Assembly: GCA_001566295.1 (NCBI GenBank)
Contig: KQ964254.1
Span: 124,001 to 188,000, forward strand
Reading direction: 5' to 3'
Length of the DNA stretch: 64,000 nucleotides
Source: Microdochium bolleyi
Taxonomy: Eukaryota; Ascomycota; Sordariomycetes; Xylariales; Microdochiaceae
In this document: positions 11,230-22,600 of the stretch, piece by piece
How positions within the stretch are numbered: the stretch's first letter is position 1
Layout of the letters: every line of letters starts with the position of its first letter
Program-made: the position numbers and the translations under genes
The notes under the pieces: model-generated
The model's database searches: none
The model's input: the letters and a program-made list of their open reading frames with translations, nothing else
What the model was told of the DNA's origin: nothing

Positions 11230-13028
11230 GGTTACGGTGTATGTATACGAGAGTGATGATGGGGCGGGATATTGCTTTTGTTGCTAGTTTTTACGATTCC
11301 GCAGTGACGAATATGAGTGTTACTTGTGTATCAGCATTTGGTCTGGCGGTGTTGCGTGGGCGCTGTTTATATGTCAGTGAATGGACATAACGGACAATAG
11401 GAGACGGAGTTGGAAGCACGGTGTCTATAAAACACAACATAGTCGCAGTATTGTTTGTTGCCAAAAGGGAGCTGTGGCAAGCCACAAACAGAAGAACGAA
11501 CAACACAGGATACCATCTTGATATGCTTGACTGAGGTGGACTAAACAGACGGTGTGATAACGAAACGCGGAGCTCTTACTCACCAGATGCACTGATGGCG
11601 GCCGAGAGGATATCAGGTCTTACATGGACGGGTGTGAGATAGACGGCTGCACTCTGTTTGCTGGATGGTGACCGCGTGAGTAACCAAACGAGTGGAAACA
11701 CACACGATCTTGTGTCTCTTCTGCTCAGGAGTGAAGACTATGTGAGGTTGCGGTGATGAAGCGAGCAGTCTGGTGTGGAGATAAATCGAAAGTCGCTACG
11801 ACATCGACGACGACGAGCTAGGTCCGTAGGGTGAAAGAAGCCGAGCTCCCTCGCGAGCAGATGAGAGATTACTTGCGGTGACGAGACATTTGGCCAGAGG
11901 GTCTGGCTCTCGGAGTCAACGGGCGAAAGCAAGCAGGCTCGAGCTCGAGAGGTTGCAGCATGGCATGGGTGTGCTTCCATGGCGGTTTCCAGTGGAGTGA
12001 GTCCTCACGAGTGGGGCCCCAGTGGCGCCCTCCCACTGCAGCACCTGAAGCTGCCACCCCATCGCGGTTGACTCTCGCATCTTTGGCGATCAGCCCTCGA
12101 ACGCCATTCGTTGGCATCCAGGCATGGCCCGTTCTCCCAGCCTGCCGAGCCTGGTTGGGCTGAGTTTGGTCGGCCTCCCGCAGGAACGCGTGACGCGGGC
12201 CTGCAACCGGGTTGGATCAGACCATGCTGTGCCTTCGAATATCGCCCTGGGCGAATTCCTGTACTTGAGAACACATCCAATAACCGCCCTGGAGGCGATG
12301 CGTAGGTCTCTCGACGCCCTGCATGTGATGAGTGCCCGATATAGCAAACACTTCGAGAAGTCTGCTGATGAACGCATATCAGGGCATACGACCAGTCAAC
12401 TATGCCGAACGCTCATCGTCTTCCGATTGCCATGGTTCAGCGCTTGGTTCCCAGACCCCGGAGGGGTCCCGCTAGGCAGACTTGTCTGCCATCCCATGGG
12501 ACGGGGTTTCGGCTTGGCTTTTATCAGCCGTCCCTTGGGGCTATTCCACAGACGTCCCAATGTGTCTTGACATGGATCCTGATGGCAAGCGCGGGCGGGT
12601 TCTTGGCGGCTGCTCTCGCTGATGCTCCGTGACGCAGACGAGGCTGGCACTTTGGCCAAGCGCCACGCATGTTCACAACTCGAGAGTGACAGTCAACGTC
12701 GTCAAACGTCGTCCCCAAATGGCTGGCGCACGCTAAAGGTTTAGTTCCCGAGGGCAACTGTTCTGAGCACCCCAATCTGGGGGCGGGGCGCCAGATGGGC
12801 CAACCGGGCCAGAAGCTCCAGCTTCAATGGAGCTCCCAGCTAGACGACATGTTGACGTCACACAAGGCGAAGGTGAACTGAGTATTGCTCATCACAGACC
12901 ACAACTGCTGAACCTGAGCCCCAGCAATTGAATTCACCATTGGCGGCAGAACGCACTGGAAACAACAAGTCACGACGTTTTCACACGAGACACTACAAAC
13001 TAGCCACTACTACAAACAAGCACAGATC
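11230..13028. other. intergenic region upstream of Argonaute
   Basis: 1.8 kb between the divergent Argonaute and the small mitochondrial-type gene. No supported coding region. It contains a cluster of inverted repeats at 12454-12534, listed separately. The Argonaute-proximal part (11230-11960) may hold a 5' UTR. Confidence 0.5.
12454..12534. repeat. cluster of four short inverted repeats
   Basis: Within 81 nt there are three adjacent palindromes: GACCCC-gga-GGGGTC (12454-12468), GGCAGAC-tt-GTCTGCC (12475-12490) and TCCCATGGGA (12492-12501). A wider pair, GGGACGG (12498-12504) with CCGTCCC (12528-12534), has a 23-nt loop. The stems are perfect as written. They could be protein-binding palindromes, a structured transcript, or the remnant of a small inverted-repeat element. 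The sequence alone does not decide. Confidence 0.75.
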
Positions 13029-13472
13029 ATGCCGAGCCTCACTTCCATCCGCACGGCCGGTGCCCGCCTCGCTCGCACATGCAACTCTCGCACTGCTCTC
13101 GCATCCAGATCACCCACAGCAACCTCTGCCACTCAGCGAGCCACATTCCACCAGTCTACCACCCTGAGGGCATACAAGGACGATCAGGACCGCGAGTCCC
13201 TCAAGCCCAAAGTGCACGAGTACTCCAACGACGACAGCGCTGCCGCACAAAGCGACGCCGCTTTCGACCCAAGCAAGACGAGGCCCGAGGAAGAGGGCGC
13301 CCAAGCTGCGGAGAATGGCGGTGCCGGCGGTGGTGCTGCACTCAAGGGTAGCCCAACCGACAAGGGCACCGCCGAGGCTGGACGAGGCAAGGCAGAAGAC
13401 AAGCCCGGTGAAGGGCACGGAAAAGCTAGCAAGAGCCACGATGCGCCCAAGGGAGGCAAGGCGGATGTCTAG
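13029..13472 (+). CDS. small mitochondrial-type conserved fungal protein, function unknown
   Basis: Single-exon 147-residue protein. The first ~45 residues are rich in Arg, Ser, Thr and Ala and lack acidic residues, as expected of a mitochondrial presequence. A segment at 48-90 (AYKDDQDRESLKPKVHEYSN, later AAFDPSKTRPEEEG) resembles small proteins I recall across Pezizomycotina that have no assigned function. The C-terminal half is hydrophilic, Gly/Lys/Glu/Ala-rich and probably disordered, somewhat like hydrophilin or stress proteins, but this is a compositional remark only. The start is the only in-frame ATG giving the presequence. Confidence 0.75.
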   Translation: MPSLTSIRTAGARLARTCNSRTALASRSPTATSATQRATFHQSTTLRAYKDDQDRESLKPKVHEYSNDDSAAAQSDAAFDPSKTRPEEEGAQAAENGGAGGGAALKGSPTDKGTAEAGRGKAEDKPGEGHGKASKSHDAPKGGKADV

Positions 13473-13680
13473 ACGGCGTGAAGACAGGAATTGGCAGAAG
13501 CCTTTAACATCAGAAGGCGTTGCTTAGCTAGTCCGTACCGCTAAAGCAGAGTATGTCACAGCTCAGCGAATGCGCTCAATGCTCGATATCCGTGACACCA
13601 TGAAGTGCTATCAGTTGTGTAGCTGGCCACATTGGACTATCGCTTTTGTATCTGATTGAGTTGTATATCGCCAGGACTCG

Positions 13681-14359
13681 CTAGCCATAAAGACCGTCCA
13701 TGTCATCCTCGTCCTCTTCCTCGTCCTTTGGTATTTCAATGACTTTCTTCTTGCTGAAATCATGCCTGCACATGGGGCAGTTTCCCTTGCTGCGTAACCA
13801 CGGTCCTACGCATTCCAGATCAAACTTGTGTCTCCCGGCGCAAGGAAGTTCCACGACCAGGCAGTATTGGTCGTCCAGATACCTCTCGGCGCAGATTGGA
13901 CATGAGTCGTCGTCCTTAATGCTCTTTCTCGAAACGCGATCCAGGCTGTCGACATACTCTTGGCTCACGCCAGGGATGTGCTCGGGCGGGTGTGCAATGT
14001 CGTTCTCAAGGTTGGACATGAGCAGCTCGAGGAACTGCCGGTTCTCTTCTGAAGGCGCATCCGATGCGAGTGTTCCCAGCTGGTCCTGGAGAAGTCGGAA
14101 CAAGGCGGCGGTATCAACTGGCGTGGGCACCGCGTGCGGTCGTGTGTGGCCCTCCCCTGAGTCGCCCGAGATCTGGTGCAGGTGGGATGTGAAGGTCGAC
14201 ATGTCGGGTCGCCGCCGATGCGGCTGGCTCTCGCTGGCCTTTATATTGTGCTCGACTGGCAAAATAAGTTAGCAAATATCTTTGCGCACACACAAACGCG
14301 AGTCTTGGACGAGCACGTGGTTTGCGACAAACTGGAGACTTACTCTCGTAGGGATTCAT
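13681..14359 (-). CDS. RING-finger protein, probable E3 ubiquitin ligase
   Basis: Model complement(join(13681..14255, 14344..14359)), 196 residues. A 16-nt first exon encodes MNPYE; an 88-nt intron (GTAAGT ... CTAAC ... TTGCCAG) joins to IEHNIK. The RING finger lies at about 121-168: CPIC, then LPCAGRHKFDLEC, then CPMC. It has CX3H then KFD then LEC, so Asp occupies the place of the usual fifth ligand (His in RING-H2). Similar HKFDLEC-type RING domains are, to my knowledge, present in other fungi, so the domain is probably functional. The C-terminus is strongly acidic (EEEDEDDMDG). Expected role is substrate ubiquitination with an E2; the substrate is unknown. Confidence 0.85.
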
Positions 14360-15502
14360 CGTGGAGGAGCACTCGCGCGGGGCAAGTGCAGAAGATCGAC
14401 CGAGAGACTGTGCAAGTGAGTTCAAAGAACTGGGCTCGATTTGCGGGACAGAGTTCAAGAGCTGGATGGGCTCAAAGGTAGTGTCTACCTCGAGTGTGCG
14501 GAAGTGTTCGCGAGGAACGAGGTCGAGGGAGGGTGACGGGAGGCTCAGGATGCGTCGGGCGGCTCTGCCCCGCAGTCATTTCTCGAGCGCAAGCGGAGGC
14601 GGAGGGTCGTCACTGCCAGTGCCTGGGAGGCACCACCGAAGCCACGCATGCACTGAAAGTGCACCTTGGCAGGGTTCAATGTGGGTCCCGGTTGCTCAAA
14701 CAGCATCCTCCGGAGTTCTGCTCTTCCCTGCCGAGCATATGTCGTGTCGAACAACTTCCTCTGGCACGCTGTATTCGCTACCTAGGTACGTGACGACACG
14801 GGCAAGTGAGCAGATCGAGCCGGTTTGGCCACGGCGAGGCTAATTGTTGTTCGCATCAAGGCCGAAGCCTCTCCGTCGAAGCTATAAGCGGCTAATACCA
14901 GCAGCTTCAGGCTTGTACGCGCCGCATGTGCCTTTAAATCCAGCCGAAGTTGAACAACAACTCTGGGTACACTCCGGAGGTCTATAACCGGGAGCTTCGG
15001 CATCTCTCGAACCTGTGCAAAGACGCGCTTTCCAAAGACGGCTATCCATGTGGATTATCACAGAGTAGACACCTCGCTAGGGGGCCCGAGCTTCGCGCAA
15101 TGGTCTATCTATCACCACTGGCCACGATCGATATTGACCGGTGGTTCAGGCTGGGCTAGTTGTTTTTGCCTTTTGGCGTCCACACGGTATTTTTCGTTCA
15201 GCTCGCTAGGACTGTTCAGTGCTATGGCACCCCATGTGTGCAACATTCGAGTTAGTCCGGCGGTGTAAGAACGGGCGTGGCTCGCCGTGGGTCTTCCAGA
15301 ATACCTGGAAGAGAGCACTCTTCTTGCAAAGTGTAACCGTTCTCTTCGCTCTCCCGATGCCGCCCTTGGATCTTTTGAGTATGAACGGCACGACACGTCA
15401 AGACATATATGCAGGCATCCTCGGCCTCTGGCCATCTGACGGGTGATCAGCGCTATCGACTTGGCCTACCACCTCTTACCTGGTGGCGATATGAGAATGA
15501 GC
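14360..15502. other. intergenic region
   Basis: 1.1 kb upstream of the RING gene and of the amine oxidase relic. I see no coding region, RNA gene or repeat that I can support. Confidence 0.5.
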
Positions 15503-16675
15503 GCTTGCGGCTATCTCATTATACGAGCGGGCTATTAAAGTCTTGCGGCAGCAAGACAGCTCAAGGACGCAGGCAAAGCGGGCCTCATTCTTCGAAGCTT
15601 GCCAGATCATGTCTGTTCGGAACAAGCAGGCCAGAGGGGACACCGGCTTGATCCATTCACATGTGGGAGGCCGTGAGCACAGTCTTGGCGCTTCAGAAGT
15701 TCGAGAAGGTCTGCGAATCATTCAATGTCGAGGAGCCATGGAACATGCCAGATGCTGAGAAGCTGGACACTATGATAGTCAAGGTATGCCGGCGAGAAAT
15801 TCCTGGATATTCGTAGGTAAGCTTGGGGTTCACCCTGGTTTACGAGAATCTCTGGGACAAGCCGTTTCGGCACTCTTGTTGTCCATGGGCATTCTTTTGC
15901 AGAGCCGGCGGCTCACTCACTGGTCCGTCTACATCAAAGGCGGTTGCACAAATTAAATGATGATTGGCCAAGAGTAGTTCATCCCGGAAAAGGTGGTTAA
16001 GGGCCTGGCAAGCGAAACGGTTCACCTGTTCGAGCCTGTCTTGTCGACCAGAAAGACTAGGTATAGGATGAAGCTACGACGACGAAGACGGCCTATAGAG
16101 CTTCCAAGGCTGGATCCTGACTGTATCACTGCCTTTGCCACGGAATATCGCATTCGAGCCAACAGTGCCGCCAGGGAAGTCAGCGTTTCTGCAGAGCCAG
16201 CCCATGCCCTATATATCAAAGCAATCGCCCACAACCCCAGACCCTCCTGGATTAGCGAATGAAATGCGTGGTTAGAGCATCGCTCACGACAGTCCCTGCC
16301 GTTCGAACACAGGCGCGGCGAACCCTCTGTCTCAGCTCCTGGGAGCTGTAGCGGATCGTGCTCAAGGAGCTGGTCATCGCGTTTGATCCCGAGGCCGGGC
16401 TGCCGGACAGGTTCCTGATTTACATCAAGACGGAGGAGGAGTGGTCCATGGGGTATCTCTGTGCGACCGCCTCGCCGGAGATGTGGACGAGCCTGCGACC
16501 CCGGACGAGCCTGCGTCCCCGGACGCGCAGGGCAATCGGCCGGCTGCACTGGGCGGCCACAGAGATGCCCCCGCTCTTCGTGAGGAATACGGAGTGTTTG
16601 GTTCTCGCAAGCAAGCGCGTTGCGAGGGAGGTGCTGGAGGATCTGACGAGGGCGGGTGTGGATGTGCTTTTATGA
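15503..16675 (+). pseudogene. decayed flavin-containing monoamine oxidase
   Basis: Fragments of one flavin amine oxidase appear in the right order on the + strand but in shifting frames. They are a degraded FAD-binding start (15503-15595: YLIIRAGY, stop, SLAAARQLKDAGKAGLILRS), a helical segment (15661-15783: LALQKFEKVCESFNVEEPWN), and KVVKGLASETVHLFEPVLS (near 15990-16050). Next come WILTVSLPLPRNIAFEPTVP (from 16111) and a C-terminal part (16358-16675: EEWSMGYLCATASPEMWTSL, GRLHWAATE, KRVAREVLEDL). The glycines of the dinucleotide motif are lost. In-frame stops occur at 15536 (TAA), 15954 (TAA) and 15975 (TAG), and the frame changes at least three times beyond what introns would need. Several stops could be C-to-T changes of Gln codons. 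It is probably not functional. Confidence 0.8.
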
Positions 16676-17053
16676 ATGTTCTGCACCGGCATCCTTTGTT
16701 GTTTGATGCTCGTGTTGATATTGCAAGTTTGCTGGCGAAGGGGAATGAACACAGAGGACAGCAAATCGTTCTGCTCCATATTCTGAAATGATGAAGTAGT
16801 AGACTCGCAGTTGACTTTCCCCTTACAGACCATATAGACTCACTTCACAGGCACGCTCGTTGATTGAATGGATCTTGCGATGCTAAACAACACTGGGAGT
16901 GTATGACCGAGTAGGCAACCGATATTGTTTGTATGTCCGCTGGATGGCCACTATTGGCGCTGGCATTATCATTATACTAAGCATTAATAAAGATCTATAT
17001 CTGGGAGAAGTGCGCCAGGACGAATGTCGTGTCAAGCCCACCCGATATCATCA
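16676..17053. other. intergenic region
   Basis: 378 nt, AT-rich, between the amine oxidase relic and the convergent small membrane-protein gene. No feature is seen. Confidence 0.5.
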
Positions 17054-17639
17054 CTATAACCGGATGTCCAAGTCCATGCACTCGATTCTCCACTCCCTGC
17101 GGCCAAGCAGACTGCGCAGCCACTCTATGCCCAGTCCGGTCCACTCCGCCTTCTTCTTGGCCAACTCGTCGACCGCCGCGCCGGCGAGCGCCGTTGCGGT
17201 GGTGTTCATCATCTCAAGCGCGGTGGCGTTGAATGAATCTACGACGTCATCTGAGAGCGAGGAGTGGGAGGGCCCTGTCGTCGACGTTGTTGGTATGGAG
17301 GACGACGGCCGCGGCGCAAACCAGTTGCTGCTGAAGTCGAAGAAGCACCGGTCGGACCAGTAGCAGGACGTGACGAAGAGTATGGCGAGCAGGACTGAGC
17401 AGTACACGCACGGCCGGTTGAGAAAGTATGTACACACGAAGAAGAGGAATATAAAGGAAGGCGATGCATTTGTCGGGATGAATAGCAGCGGAAGCCAACT
17501 GTGCGTGCGGGATACGTCAGCAAGGTGGGCTTCGGGAGCAAGTGGAATACAGCGCGAACCGCGCACTGGAGTCGCACGCGGCTGACTCTTCAGACGATTG
17601 GGGAGTTCGTGATGTGGCATACCTCCTCAGGCAGAACAT
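17054..17639 (-). CDS. small membrane protein, function unknown
   Basis: Proposed model complement(join(17054..17498, 17623..17639)), 153 residues. A 17-nt exon (MFCLR plus two bases) is joined by a 124-nt intron (donor GTATGC, branch TGCTGAC, acceptor CACAG) to SWLPLLFIP. Residues about 6-62 contain two adjacent hydrophobic segments (SFIFLFFVCTYFLN and YCSVLLAILFVTSC), followed by SDRCFFDFSSNWFAPR. The remaining part is soluble with a Ser/Thr/Pro linker and a helical C-terminus (LAKKKAEWTGLGIEWLRSLL). I do not recognise the family. The open frame of the main exon is longer than expected by chance and has a coherent membrane-protein layout, but the first exon is only a prediction. Confidence 0.55.
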
Positions 17640-19640
17640 GATTGCGACTGTCTGCGCGCAACTTTGTGCGATCAACCCCGCAGGCTCCTTGTAGACGGCA
17701 CGGCGTGGCAACCCGCTCGCCGAATGACCAAGAAGAGTGGTAGTCGAAGCGTGCCGGAGAATCCAAGCGAGGTAGTGCGAAGCCGTGTTACGTGCGCGTG
17801 AGCGGCGTCCTGGTCTGGTCCGGATCACGTGTCGAAGCTGTCGAAGTGCGGCTGGTGGTTGTTGATGTTGTTGAGGGGTCCGGACAACCGAAATTCGGGA
17901 GGATCGTTGTTTGAGTGCGGAGAATAGGCAGCTATTGAATTGGGTACGTTGCACTAATAATACAGTGACGCCGAGTGTGTCTCTGTGTTGTCGTTGGTGA
18001 TGCTGTCTGCGCACAGGGCCCTCGATCTAGATTGGATGCAGCCTGGACCGATTGTCGTGACCAGAGCTGGCGGAGCGGTGCGAGGATGAAATCATCCCGT
18101 CCGTTGGCGGCTGTCCTGTTTCTCGCCCAGGGCAACCGCTGAAGAATTGATTACATAACACACATGGAGTCCTGGGGTGAGGTGGGGACGGCTTGGGAGG
18201 CAGCAAGGCTCCAAAATGTTTACGCAAATCAAGAAACACGATGTTTTCGTGCCTGGAGAAACCCCTTCCTGCTAGGTATCCTTCGAGCTATGAACCGAGG
18301 TTTCGGCCTGCTCTCCAGTGCACCTGGCTGGTCAATGGCTTGGACCTATCTGCGCCCGCCCAGTGGATGAGGGTTCGACCTCCGTAAGGCGGATCCAGGA
18401 TCGGGCTTGCAAACTCCCAGATCGCCCAGTGGATCGTGGCCAACGAACCCATGCTCACAGGCCGATGACATGGCTGCGTCTGACTGGTGCGTTCGAGGGC
18501 CGGATGTGCACCTTGCGGAGGCCCGGCCTGCCACAGAGGCATCTGTGGACGAACCCAGCCGACCAGAACGCGAAACACGCTGGCATGAGCCACGCATGCA
18601 TGACAACCACCTGGTCCTGCCAAACCGGTGTGCTGCATCGTTGCCCAACGCCGTCAGCAGTAGGGATGCCCTCGTTGCACAGTCCTGTATGGACTTATTC
18701 GGAAACGATGTTGTACAGGCGATGAAGCTCGCTGAGTAGAAGAATGGTAAAATGCTGACAGAAATGCCAGGACGTAGGCTGCTCCATGCTGTAGATATGG
18801 TCCCTGAGCTCAAGCTCAACGAGGCAGGATGAGAACTTTGCCAGCACGGTCGAGCATCAGGTCGTCTCTCCCGAGATTGTGACGGGCAGCCGCACCCTCA
18901 GCTGGGCACCCTGGGCTTTTGCTGCTTGGGCTCATCTCTTTAAGCTCACGTCGTCGTGCAAAGATGCCCACAGCAACACATGATGGGGAACGTTAGGACA
19001 CTTGCACACCCCGAAATCGTGCGATTTGCGCAATGCCGAGTACACACACAGTAGCAGAAGGCGTAAGAGCCCCTAGGAGGTGATCGTCGCTGCACCTGCA
19101 ACCTTGCGGAAGAGCAAGAGCGCTGCATGATGGTCGCGGCCGGGGTTGGGCGCCAAAGAGCTCTGAGCAATCGATAGCCCCAGAGGCACGGAGCAGGCAG
19201 GCCAGCCCAGCCCAGCCCAGGCCATCCCCATCCCCGTTCCCGCTGCTGCGAGGTTGGACAGCACCATGGCCATGGCCGACCGCCTCGACCTCTTTTCAAT
19301 TTCTCTCGTCTGCCTCTGACTCCTACATACTCCGTGCCTACTGCCCGTGCTCGTCCTTTCATCTTTCTGACGCTGTTCCATCCGTTGTCTCTCGAGCAGC
19401 TCCTCATCCTCTCTCGCCACAGCTGGGTCGAGCGTCTCTCCAAGCTCCCCTGCCGAGACCAGACGAGACAGGCCACACAGCACTGTGCCTGCCCGCTAGC
19501 ACGACCTGGGCGCAGCTTCCGCGAGCGGCTGCCTTTTCTGCCGAACGACCCAGCCTTTTTTCTTGCGCCAGTGGCCGTCACCGCGCCATCACCCGCCCAA
19601 CGCGAGTGTGCCCACTTTGCCTCGAGCTGCCGCGCACAGT
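17640..19640. other. intergenic region and 5' leader of EDC4-like gene
   Basis: 2 kb without a supported gene. A short CCCAG repeat occurs near 19200-19221. From about 19270 the sequence is pyrimidine-rich (CTCTTTTCAATTTCTCTCG and similar), as in fungal promoters and long 5' leaders, leading into the EDC4-like start at 19641. Confidence 0.5.
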
Positions 19641-22600
19641 ATGGCAAGCTTCAACCAGCACCCACCAGGTGGCAACCATCACCTGTCGGCAATGTATGCT
19701 CGCCTCCACGCTGCTCGCATCGCACAGGGAGCCGTCAATGACGACGACTCGGACGCCGCCAACGACTCCTTTTCCAACTCCCACGGCGACAACACGCCCG
19801 CTTTCTACGGTGCTCAGTCGGCTGCCGAAACCCCAGATCTCTTTCCTCCGCCTGCACCCACGCCCCCGACTGGCCCAAACTTCAACCGCTCCTACCAGCC
19901 GCCCGGCATGTCCAACCTCGGCCCCATTGGCAGCAGCCTGCCCTCGGCCGCAAAGGCTGAGCAGAGCAACAGCCTGCTGAACCTCCTCAAGTTCAGCGGC
20001 GCTGGTCAGCAGGCCCAGCAGGCCTCGTCCCAGGCCGGCTCCATTGGTTCCCACGGCTCCCGGCACGACTCCTTCCATGGCTCACAGGCTTCCCCGTCCG
20101 CGACGCAGCCTCACGCCGGCTCGTTCGATAGCCCCGTGCTGCGCCCAACCATTCACCAGCCTGTCCCGAAGCCTGTCGACCCGCAGGGCCTGCTTGCGAC
20201 GTTGATGAAGGGCAACCACATGCACCACGAGCATGAACAGCACAACGCTCAGGAGCAGCCCGCACCGCAGCCGGTTAATTGGAACGCCGGCGCCCCCCCT
20301 GCGGACACCCAGGCCTACCTGCTCAACCTCCTGAACCGTCCGAAGCCCTCCCAGCATGACCAGACGTCAACAAACGAGTCCTCGCAGCCTGCGACCATGA
20401 CTCCGCCTTCGACGAATGACTCTGCCCCCGACCACTCAAGAGAGTACGGGTACCAGGCGCGGCCGCATGGGCATCAGGATGCTCACCATGATTCAACTCC
20501 TCACGGCTTCACCTACGCGAGCGAATATGCTCCTGCTCCTTCGCCCCCCACAAAACACGAGTTCCAGTCACCTGTCTCTCAGCAAGAGCCCACACGCACC
20601 ATGACGAAGTTCGACTATGCCAACCCGTTTGATGACTTCACGGCTGCTGCTTCGCCCCAGAACAGGACTCCCAAGTCCTCTACTCCTGGCACATCCACCA
20701 CGTATACGGAGCAGTATTCGCACAACGGCTCGTCTGCGCCGTTCCAGATTTTGAAGAAGGCATCTAGTGCTGCCTCATCACCTGGAAATGCCCGTGATCA
20801 GAAACGGTCCGGGCACGCCGCGCATCATGACCATGTGCACAGTGCTGAGCAGCCCCGGGAACAGCATGCTCACTATCACGAGCAGCTTAACGGTGCGGAT
20901 GAACATGACAACACGCAGAAGGAGACTGTCTCTGAGGCCATCCATGATCTCGCTGGAAAGGCAGATCAGGAGGCACAGGATGCTCTGGATCGCGCTACAC
21001 AGGAGGAAGCGCATGCGCACATTGCGGAGGATTTGGAGCACCTCATGAGCGCCAAAACCGACGCCGAGTTCCAGAAGACAGCGGAGGCTGCTGCGAAGGA
21101 TATCCAGCATGAACTCGACCGCCCCGAGAACCACGGGCTGCTCGAGCAGACCTACTCCCCTCAACTTGCCCAGACCATTCGTGGTATCGTGGACGAGGCT
21201 GCTCACGGCGTGGCGGATAGCTGGGAAAGCGCGGAAGCCGATGACATTGTCGTGATCGAGGAGGAGTCCGAGCCTGTCAAGGTCTACAATTTCCCCATGA
21301 AGCCCTGGATCTCCATCACAATGCTTGAGAACGAGGAGACTCGGCCCGAGTTCCGTGATGATGTCGTCCTCGACATCGCCAGGCTAAAGAAGGAATTCGA
21401 TCAGATCGACAGGAACCTGGTCTGCGCGACCGAGTCGTACATGGTCTATGGCATGTCGAAAGCTGGAGGCCTGCGCGTCATTCGCCAGGAGGATGGCAAA
21501 GACGCCAAGCTTTTCACCGATACCAAGGACCGTATCTTCAACGTCTCAGTATCAACTACCCCGTCTGACGTTGACGCGACACCCAAGGAGTCCATCATCG
21601 GCACCGGGATCAGCGGCACGGTGTATTACGTCCAGATTAAGAACGGAGACAAGGATCGTCTTGACGACCCCCACCCGGAGCAGTATGGCTTCGCTCTCCC
21701 TCCTGTCACTAACAACCAAGAGGGCGATGCTCCCGGTGGTGTTCTGAAGACCCGTGCCCGGATTTCATCCTCGCATCCAGAGTATTTCGCAGTTGGGCGC
21801 GGCAAGACTATTAACATCATCTGGCCCGCCTACATCATGCAGAACAACCTATTCAAGGCCGGCCATGATCGCGTTGTCGACACGGAGCTGCTTACCAAGC
21901 AGTGTTCCCTGAAGATCAACACCGGCAAGGCTGGCAAAGACTTCACGTTCAGTCAGGATGATACTACCATTGTGTCGCTCGACAAGTCTGGCAGAGTCAA
22001 GTTCTGGGATGTTCGCGATCTCACAGCTGCGCAGGAGAACGCGGACTCGCGCTTCCCAATGCCAGCGCATACAGCTCTTGAGGTCAAGGAGCCATTGATG
22101 ACTCTGAACACGACTCCAGAGGGCGAAAAGGCATGGCCTACTTCTGTGTTATTGCTGGATAAGCAACGGCCCTACCAGAAGAGGTGTGCCCTACGCTACA
22201 TGATCGTTGGCATGAAGCAGAACCACACCCTGCAGCTGTGGGATCTTGCGCTTGGAAAGCCTGTCCAAGAATTCAACCTGCCCCACTCCAAGGAGTCTGA
22301 TGCTGTCTGCAGCGTCATGTATCACCCACCGACCGGCATGATTGTTGTTGGCCACCCAACACGCAACTCTATCTACTTCCTCCACTTGTCGGCTCCCAAG
22401 TACACGATTAAGGGTCTGTCTCAAGTTGACTACATCCAGAAGCTCGTTGCCAAGGATTCTTCCATCCCAGAACCCGACTCGACAGCAGTCATTAGCGGTG
22501 TGCGCGAGTACTCATTTGCGAACAAGGGAATCCTGCGTAGCGTCGACATGCTCGTGAACCCTGCTGTGCCATCGGACGGCGATGAGCAAACCTTGTTCGA

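Noticed and set aside
16358..16675. Independent small gene at the end of the amine oxidase relic
   Set aside because: Its sequence aligns by eye with the C-terminal end of flavin amine oxidases, and an in-frame TAG sits just upstream, so it is better read as the last fragment of the pseudogene.
18360..18400. tRNA-like GGTTCGACC T-loop sequence
   Set aside because: No matching acceptor stem, D-arm or anticodon stem could be drawn around it.
19563..19640. N-terminal extension of the EDC4-like protein by 26 codons
   Set aside because: The extra residues are Arg/Pro/His-rich and lie in a pyrimidine-rich leader; the ATG at 19641 begins more natural protein sequence.
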